Shown one piece after another: positions 4,952-10,235 of a stretch of DNA of 10,235 nucleotides. Source of the stretch: Clostridia bacterium (GTDB lineage Bacteria; Bacillota; Clostridia; Oscillospirales; CAG-272); the NCBI GenBank assembly GCA_017457465.1, contig JAFTHJ010000181.1:1-10235 (forward strand), in the 5' to 3' direction. The notes beneath the pieces are model-generated. The model was not told the DNA's origin. It worked only from the letters and a program-made list of their open reading frames with translations, and did no database searches. How positions within the stretch are numbered: the stretch's first letter is position 1; each line of letters starts with the position of its first letter. The position numbers and the translations under genes are program-made.

Positions 4952-7900
4952 ATGAGGATGAAAAAGACGGCTGTTATAATAGTTCTGCTTATGGCGCTGA
5001 TGCTCTGCTTCGGAGTGTCTGTCGGTGCGGCAGATCCCGATTACTATGCCCAAAACGTGGCGGAGATAACCGACAAATATGACAAGCTTGAGAGCTTGAT
5101 GAACGAATACGCCGACACCGCGATAAACTCGGAGATTACGCCGTACGCGAGTGCTATCACTCTGCTTCGCGGTGACTCGCGGATTAACACCGAGGACCTT
5201 ACGGACGAAATATATATGTATTACGTCAAGGGACGCGTGGCGGGTAAGTGCGCTTGGGTGTACGTCAGCTATTCACCCTCGCTCGGTGAGGACGATCTTG
5301 TCGAGGTCGAGACAAAATATAAGGACATCCTCAACTCAATAAGGGGTAACTCGGATATTTCCGACCTTGAGGAAAAGGAGAGCGTGTATCCTCTTAATAT
5401 AATGAAAGAAATATACGTTCAGCGTATAGGTATGCTATATGACTCTACAGACTCCCAGCAGATAGCTCTCCTTGCGTATTCATACGAGCTGAAGATTAAC
5501 GAGATATCGGAGTTTGACGAAACCGAGTTTGAGACAATATACAACAGGGCAAAAACGGATATAGAGATACAGCGCGCCAGAGAATTGGCGCAAGAGAGCT
5601 TTACTTCCTTATATGACGGAATATACGGTGACGGCGCGTATGCGCAAAATACCACGACCGACAAAACTATCCTTTCCTTTGTACACGCGATAGGAGAATC
5701 GGCATCGGTGAGTGAATTCAACGCCGACCTTAAGGATGCGGCGAACTCACTTCTCGCGGCTCTCTTTGAGGGCAGGGACGGCGAATATTCACAGGCGCTT
5801 CTTACCGCTCTCACAAATTCGGTGGCCGATACGGTCACTGCCGCTGACGCATGGGGGGAGATAGCCGACGACTGGAGTATGTTTGACGGTATCCGACTTG
5901 ATATGGCGATAGCGGGGGCAAAGGATGCACTGCTTGAATACGTAACGGTGGCGTCCGCCGACACACTTGACGGTATGAGCGACCTTGTCGCGGAGTACAA
6001 CTCCGAGGGTGGAATTTTTGACAAGTGCGCAAACGAGCAAGAGGTTGAGTCCGAGCTTGGCAAAGCGAAGCTCCGCGCCGACTGGCTGATATATATAAGG
6101 AGAGCCGAATCGAAGATAAAGGGAATATACGGCACTCACAACGCTACTTCAGACCTTAATAAGCTTGGAGAGCTTTATTCCCCATACGACAGTGCCATAA
6201 AGAGCAAGGCGACGATGGGGGCGGCGCAGGACGCGCTGACGGAAGCAAAGGCTGCGGCGGACAAGATAGTATCCGATGTAAGCGCTCTGCTTGAGGAAGA
6301 GAGAAAAAACGCGCAGAGCAGAATAGACGGCGCGCTACAGTCCTACCTTTACGATATGAAGCACGAGATAAAATATCTCGGGAATGCAGACGAAATTATC
6401 GCTTCAATGCGGGAAAAGCATAGCGGCAGGACAGCGGAGCTGAAAGCGGCGCAGAGCATTTCGGAGCTGGATGACATAGTCTCTGCGGCTCGCGGTGAGC
6501 TGGAAGCGATTTATGCCGATGCGGAGAGCGCGAATCTGGCGGCGGCTATCGCGGCTAACACCAAGAAGATAAGAGACAAGGAGAGCTCGGCAAAAGCGGA
6601 GATAGCCGATAAGAGCTATCTTGATGATGCCACGGTATACACCGAGCCGCTCACGGGCGGCGCGAACACTGCCGTGGCGGATATCGCCCTTATGAGCGAT
6701 ATCTCGCAAATAGAGCAAAGAGCGGCGGAATATGAGCGTTATGCCGACGGAGTGCTTGAGTCTGCCGAGGCGGAGAACGCCGAAAATGAGAGAATATATC
6801 TCGCCCGTGAGGCGGCAAAGGATGCGCTTACGGCAAGTCGTGATGATGCGTTTACGAAGCTCGGAGAGCTTAAATATTTGAGTGAGGACGAGTCGGGCGC
6901 AATTAAAACAGAGATAGAGTCGGCTTACTCGCTTTATTTTGGCAAGATAGAGTCGGAGGCGAATACCGACGGTATATCCGCAAGGCTTACCGAGGGTAAG
7001 GATGCTATCGACGCCTCTCTTGCGGAGGCATCTCTGCTCAACACAGAGAACGCCAGAGGAGCGATAAAAGCGGAGCTTCTGGAGAAATTCGAGAGCTTTG
7101 ATGAGTCGGATTACTCAAAAGAGAATTACAGCACAGTCCAAAAGGCGTATAACGATGCTGTTGAGACGATAGACGCGGGTAAGAGCATAAGCGAGTTCAT
7201 AGCGGCGAGAGACAACGCCCTGCGGCTTATGAGCTCGGTGGTATCCGAGTTTGACGCGGCAAGAAACGCCGCCAAAAAGAAACTGACAGATGCTTACGCC
7301 GAGCTTATCGAGAATTCCGAGAGATACTCCGAGGAGAATCTTGAGAAGCTTAACGAGGTATATCAGCACACCCTCGGTGAGCTTGAGCAGTTTGACAAGA
7401 GTCTTGGTGAGGAAGCGATGAACAAGACTGTTGACGAGCGCATAAAGATTATGCGCAATATCAGGGTAGACTGGATAAATTCGGGAAATATCGGAATTTC
7501 CTCGGGCTCATCCTCCGACTATCCCGCGGGGCACGACACCTCGGCGGACAAGCTTTGGGGAGTTGTCTCTGGAAGCGAGGGACTTTATTCCGACATATCC
7601 CTCTCGATAACCGAAAAGGATATACAGAAGTCGCACAAGGATGCGCTCAAGAGTGTGCTTGAACGCTCTCGTATCGCCTATGTGGGAGATAACCCGCTTA
7701 CCGATGCCGATATCGCGAGAATACTTGAGGATTCGGATATCAAGGCGGTATATGATATCAAGCTTATAAGAGACGGAGCCGTATGGAGTGACTTTGGCGG
7801 CAGATATACGGTTAGAATTCTGCTTCCCAAGTCGATGAGAGATATTGACCGACTCCGCGCGGTATATATTTCCGAGGACGGAAGCGCAGAGTATTACGAT

Positions 7901-8671
7901 GCCGAGCGCGACGGGGCGTTTTTGGTGTTCGAAACCGAGCATTTCTCGGAGTTTATCATAGTCGGAGAAAAGACAGTGAATCTGCTTCCGATAATTATAA
8001 TTCTCGGTGTTATCGCTCTTGCGGAGGGCGTTCTGGCGGCTGTACTGACGCTGACGATGAAAAAGAAGCAGACGCTTCTTTCTGTAGCGGTTATGCCGAT
8101 ACTCGGAGTTATCGCTCCTCGCGGCGGACTTGCTATTGTGATAATACTCGCGGTGCTTGATATAGCGCTCGGCGCGTATATTGCCTTTTGCGCGGTGCGG
8201 ATACTTGCCTCGCGCAGAGCAGAGCAGGATGTGGAGGATGAGCAGGATGAGACTCCGTATCTGCCCGAGGTCGGCGAGGATTTTGCCGATGAGGCAGAGC
8301 CTGTGCTGCATATCGAGACGCTTGACGCGGTAAGCGCCGAGGAGGCGGACACGCTTGTTTCCGACAGTCAGGTCGAGGAGATAATAGTCAAGGAGGATTC
8401 GCCCGAGATATTCAGGGGCAAGAAGGCGTTTATCAATGTCGACACCATATCGGACAATTTCGAAGCGGGAGAGACTGTTACGCTTAAGGAGCTGAAGGAG
8501 AAGCGGCTCGTCGCGAGAAATGTTTGTTACGTGAAGATTCTTGCGAGAGGCGTTATCAACAAGCCTCTGACTGTCAAAGCGCAGAGCTTCAGCGCGAATG
8601 CGGTCAAGATGATAGCGCTCACAGGCGGTACCGCGGTAATAGAGGGTAACGGAGACTATATAGTTTCCTAA
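4952..8671 (+). CDS. giant membrane-anchored stalk protein with cytoplasmic uL15-like C-terminal domain
   Basis: The product is 1239 aa, with no named orthologue recognised. Order of parts: (a) signal peptide, KK then a hydrophobic core, cleavage near A26/A27; (b) residues ~28-840, acidic, Ala/Glu/Lys-rich and almost wholly helical, with FIVAR-like three-helix units visible near 618, 701 and 770 (e.g. YSKENYSTVQKAYNDAVETI); (c) a Ser/Gly linker ~845-867; (d) a beta-rich module ~868-1003 ending LVFETEHFSEFIIVG, of a kind common just before clostridial membrane anchors; (e) three predicted membrane helices, ~1011-1034, ~1042-1055 (short) and ~1060-1085, with KKK and RR placed to put the C-terminus inside; (f) an acidic linker ~1090-1150; (g) residues ~1159-1232 resembling the C-terminal half of ribosomal protein uL15 (FEAGETVTLKELKEK, then KPLTVKAQSFSANA). 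No LPXTG motif is seen. The ATG at 4952 follows aaggaag by 9 bases; the GTG at 4931 is rejected. It is monocistronic, with its own promoter and terminator. A structural or surface role is inferred; the function is unknown. Confidence 0.88.
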   Translation: MRMKKTAVIIVLLMALMLCFGVSVGAADPDYYAQNVAEITDKYDKLESLMNEYADTAINSEITPYASAITLLRGDSRINTEDLTDEIYMYYVKGRVAGKCAWVYVSYSPSLGEDDLVEVETKYKDILNSIRGNSDISDLEEKESVYPLNIMKEIYVQRIGMLYDSTDSQQIALLAYSYELKINEISEFDETEFETIYNRAKTDIEIQRARELAQESFTSLYDGIYGDGAYAQNTTTDKTILSFVHAIGESASVSEFNADLKDAANSLLAALFEGRDGEYSQALLTALTNSVADTVTAADAWGEIADDWSMFDGIRLDMAIAGAKDALLEYVTVASADTLDGMSDLVAEYNSEGGIFDKCANEQEVESELGKAKLRADWLIYIRRAESKIKGIYGTHNATSDLNKLGELYSPYDSAIKSKATMGAAQDALTEAKAAADKIVSDVSALLEEERKNAQSRIDGALQSYLYDMKHEIKYLGNADEIIASMREKHSGRTAELKAAQSISELDDIVSAARGELEAIYADAESANLAAAIAANTKKIRDKESSAKAEIADKSYLDDATVYTEPLTGGANTAVADIALMSDISQIEQRAAEYERYADGVLESAEAENAENERIYLAREAAKDALTASRDDAFTKLGELKYLSEDESGAIKTEIESAYSLYFGKIESEANTDGISARLTEGKDAIDASLAEASLLNTENARGAIKAELLEKFESFDESDYSKENYSTVQKAYNDAVETIDAGKSISEFIAARDNALRLMSSVVSEFDAARNAAKKKLTDAYAELIENSERYSEENLEKLNEVYQHTLGELEQFDKSLGEEAMNKTVDERIKIMRNIRVDWINSGNIGISSGSSSDYPAGHDTSADKLWGVVSGSEGLYSDISLSITEKDIQKSHKDALKSVLERSRIAYVGDNPLTDADIARILEDSDIKAVYDIKLIRDGAVWSDFGGRYTVRILLPKSMRDIDRLRAVYISEDGSAEYYDAERDGAFLVFETEHFSEFIIVGEKTVNLLPIIIILGVIALAEGVLAAVLTLTMKKKQTLLSVAVMPILGVIAPRGGLAIVIILAVLDIALGAYIAFCAVRILASRRAEQDVEDEQDETPYLPEVGEDFADEAEPVLHIETLDAVSAEEADTLVSDSQVEEIIVKEDSPEIFRGKKAFINVDTISDNFEAGETVTLKELKEKRLVARNVCYVKILARGVINKPLTVKAQSFSANAVKMIALTGGTAVIEGNGDYIVS

Positions 8672-8686
8672 ATATGCAAAATGCTT

Positions 8687-8716
8687 AAGGGTTGGCTTAA
8701 GAAGCCAACCCTTTTT
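8687..8716 (+). terminator. intrinsic terminator after the giant membrane protein
   Basis: aagggttggctt (8687-8698) pairs perfectly with aagccaaccctt (8702-8713) around aag, followed by a T-run to 8716. It lies 15 bases after the stop codon, so the giant gene is transcribed alone. Confidence 0.93.
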
Positions 8717-8740
8717 GTCGGTTAAATATTTTCAAGTGTA

Positions 8741-8769
8741 TTGCAATTCTATGGGAAATCTGTTATAAT
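8741..8769 (+). promoter_or_regulatory. predicted sigma-A promoter of the ACT-DUF711 operon
   Basis: The -35 box TTGCAA (8741-8746), a 17-base spacer and a perfect -10 box TATAAT (8764-8769). The start would be near 8776, with a leader of about 43 nt ending in the SD aaaggaag (8804-8811). Confidence 0.82.
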
Positions 8770-8818
8770 ATGTAGTATCTTAAAGATATTTCTTGATAGA
8801 AAGAAAGGAAGAATTAAA

Positions 8819-9088
8819 ATGAAGGCTGTAGTTACGGTCGTAGGTCACGACAGCAAGGGAATAATCGCAAAGGTAAGCACAAAGTGCGCCGAGGTTGGGG
8901 CAAACATAACCGAGATATCGCAGAGCGTTCTCAAGGAGTATTTCGCAATGATAATGGTCATTGATATAGAGGGTATAAATATGCCCTTTACCGATTTCGT
9001 TGACGCTATGAGAAAGCTCGGTGAGGAAAATAACCTCGATATACGCACGATGCACGAGGATATCTTCAATTCCATGCACAGAATATGA
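8819..9088 (+). CDS. ACT-domain protein, UPF0237 family
   Basis: The product is 89 aa, the whole of a stand-alone ACT domain. ACT domains are small beta-alpha-beta-beta-alpha-beta ligand-binding modules, often for amino acids. Seen: the first strand and turn AVVTVVGHDSKGIIAKVS (residues 3-20) with the GHDxxGI ligand-turn pattern; VGANITEISQSVLKEYFAMIM (about 26-46); and the UPF0237-type end IRTMHEDIFNSMHRI (75-89). The ATG at 8819 has aaaggaag 7 bases upstream; the in-frame extension to 8741 covers the promoter. It overlaps the SD of the next gene and forms an operon with a UPF0210/DUF711 gene, a pairing known in Bacillota (e.g. streptococci). It has been likened to GcvR-type regulators, but with no DNA-binding part visible, a ligand sensor or partner of the DUF711 protein is more likely. 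Ligand unknown. Confidence 0.93.
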   Translation: MKAVVTVVGHDSKGIIAKVSTKCAEVGANITEISQSVLKEYFAMIMVIDIEGINMPFTDFVDAMRKLGEENNLDIRTMHEDIFNSMHRI

Positions 9089-9097
9089 GGTCGGGCG

Positions 9098-10235
9098 ATG
9101 GTCAATATAAATATAAACGATATTCTTGAAACTATAAATATGATAAAAGAGGAAAACCTTGATATCAGAACGATAACTATGGGTATTTCTCTTTATGACT
9201 GCGCCTCGGACGATGTCGGTGTGGTCTGCGACAGGATATATGACAAGATAACGGGAACTGCCGAGAGACTTGTGAGCGTCGGAGAGGATATAGAAAAGGA
9301 GCTTGGTATACCGATAATCAACAAGCGCGTTTCTGTAACGCCTATATCACTCGTGGGAGGAAAGTATTCACCCGAGGATTATGTCCGTATAGCGAAGACA
9401 CTTGACAGAGCGGCGCACACGCTCGGAATAAACTTTATCGGCGGATACGGAGCGCTCGTTCAGAAGGGATTTACTGTAAACGCGGCGAATCTCATTGAGT
9501 CTATTCCTTACGCGCTTTCCGAAACAGAGCTTGTATGCTCTTCGGTAAATGTCGCTTCCACAAAGGCGGGTATCAATATGGATGCCGTCGCGAAGATGGG
9601 AAGCGTTATAAAAAAGACCGCTTATCTTACCAGAGATAGGGAGTCTATAGGCTGCGCGAAGCTTGTCGTGTTTGCGAACGTGCCCGAGGACAACCCTTTT
9701 ATGGCAGGAGCATTCCACGGTGTCGGAGAGGCGGAGAGTGTTGTCTCTGTCGGAGTTTCGGGACCTGGTGTTGTCAACTCCGCCATACGCAGAGCAGGGC
9801 AGTGTGATTTTTCGACTCTCGCCGAGATAATCAAGAAAACGGCGTTCAAGATAACAAGAATGGGACAGCTCGTGGCAAGTGAGGCTTCGAAGCGTCTTGG
9901 TGTGCCTTTTGGAATAGTTGACCTCTCACTTGCGCCCACACCCGCTGTGGGTGACTCTGTTGCGCATATTCTTGAGGCTATGGGACTTGAGAGGTGCGGA
10001 GGACACGGCACGACCGCGGCTCTCGCGCTGCTCAATGACGCTGTCAAGAAGGGCGGTGTTATGGCATCATCTCACGTCGGCGGACTTTCGGGAGCTTTTA
10101 TACCCGTATCCGAGGATGCTGGTATGATAGACGCGGTAGAGTGCGGAGCCCTCTCGCTTGAAAAGCTTGAGGCGATGACAGCGGTTTGCTCGGTCGGACT
10201 TGATATGATAGCTATTCCGGGTGACACCCCCGAGG
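9098..10235 (+). CDS. UPF0210 / DUF711 family protein (partial, C-terminus beyond window)
   Basis: 379 codons are open to the right edge; family members run about 450 residues, so roughly 70 are missing. The start ATG at 9098 follows gagg (9087-9090) by 7 bases; that SD overlaps the ACT gene's stop region, so the two are coupled. Family features seen: LDIRTITMGISLYDC near residues 21-35, KRVSVTPISLVGG, GINFIGGYGALVQKGFT (about 110-126), GAFHGVGEAESVVSVGVSGPGVV, FKITRMGQLVASEASKRLGVPFGIVDLSLAPTPAVGDSVAHIL, and CGGHGTTAALALLNDAVKKGG around H303. Crystal structures of the family are known to show a pyruvate-formate-lyase-like barrel fold, but no activity is established, and no glycyl-radical loop is visible in the part present. 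Co-occurrence with the ACT protein suggests that amino-acid or metabolite sensing is tied to its activity (inference). Confidence 0.93.
   Translation, partial: MVNININDILETINMIKEENLDIRTITMGISLYDCASDDVGVVCDRIYDKITGTAERLVSVGEDIEKELGIPIINKRVSVTPISLVGGKYSPEDYVRIAKTLDRAAHTLGINFIGGYGALVQKGFTVNAANLIESIPYALSETELVCSSVNVASTKAGINMDAVAKMGSVIKKTAYLTRDRESIGCAKLVVFANVPEDNPFMAGAFHGVGEAESVVSVGVSGPGVVNSAIRRAGQCDFSTLAEIIKKTAFKITRMGQLVASEASKRLGVPFGIVDLSLAPTPAVGDSVAHILEAMGLERCGGHGTTAALALLNDAVKKGGVMASSHVGGLSGAFIPVSEDAGMIDAVECGALSLEKLEAMTAVCSVGLDMIAIPGDTPE

Noticed and set aside
4994..5020. Possible lipobox around the cysteine of the giant protein's signal peptide
   Set aside because: The residues before the cysteine (LML-C) do not fit the L-[AST]-[GA]-C pattern; an ordinary signal-peptidase I site near A26/A27 is better.
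5419..6135. 238-aa minus-strand Ser/Ala-rich frame under the giant gene
   Set aside because: It is a mirror of the codon bias of the Ala/Glu/Asp-rich helical stalk; it has no start signals.

Overview
The window looks like chromosome from an uncultured anaerobic gut-type Clostridia (Bacillota), probably Oscillospirales/Ruminococcaceae-like. The grounds are near-consensus TTGnnn-17-TATAAT promoters, strong Shine-Dalgarno sites, heavy use of ATA and AGA codons, Clostridia-type secreted proteins, a small 'MKKY..P' peptide gene, and intergenic palindromic repeats of kinds I recognise from such genomes. The taxonomic guess is inference from style; no marker gene settles it.

Layout, left to right. 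(1) 1-573: the C-terminal half of tryptophan synthase beta chain (trpB), cut by the window edge. (2) 574-885: a repeat-rich spacer with a perfect 17-bp hairpin, a TCATTCT-type repeat, and the promoter of the next operon. (3) 886-2269: rbfA and nrnA, translationally coupled (ribosome maturation, and nanoRNA/pAp turnover). (4) 2270-2619: a repeat-rich spacer holding a second, expanded copy of the first palindrome, a GGGACAGG-type hairpin, and the terminator of the leftward operon. (5) 4283-2620 on the minus strand: a two-gene operon of a 491-aa secreted discoidin-like protein and a 49-aa acidic peptide, ending in a clear intrinsic terminator. (6) 4284-4951: a long divergent intergenic region with a composite inverted-repeat element and a consensus promoter reading right. 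(7) 4952-8671: a 1239-aa surface protein with a signal peptide, about 800 residues of helical, FIVAR-like extracellular stalk, a beta-sandwich-like module, three predicted membrane helices and a cytoplasmic tail ending in a domain resembling the C-terminal half of ribosomal protein uL15; a strong terminator follows. (8) 8741-10235: a new promoter, then an ACT-domain protein (UPF0237) and a UPF0210/DUF711 protein, the latter cut by the right edge.

The housekeeping genes are ordinary. The unusual content is the transmembrane protein that puts a ribosomal-protein-like domain on the cytoplasmic side of the membrane behind a very long extracellular coiled-coil stalk, and the small acidic peptide gene tucked behind the secreted discoidin-like gene. 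The intergenic regions carry at least four kinds of short palindromic repeat. No tRNA, rRNA, CRISPR array, insertion sequence or known riboswitch was recognised.
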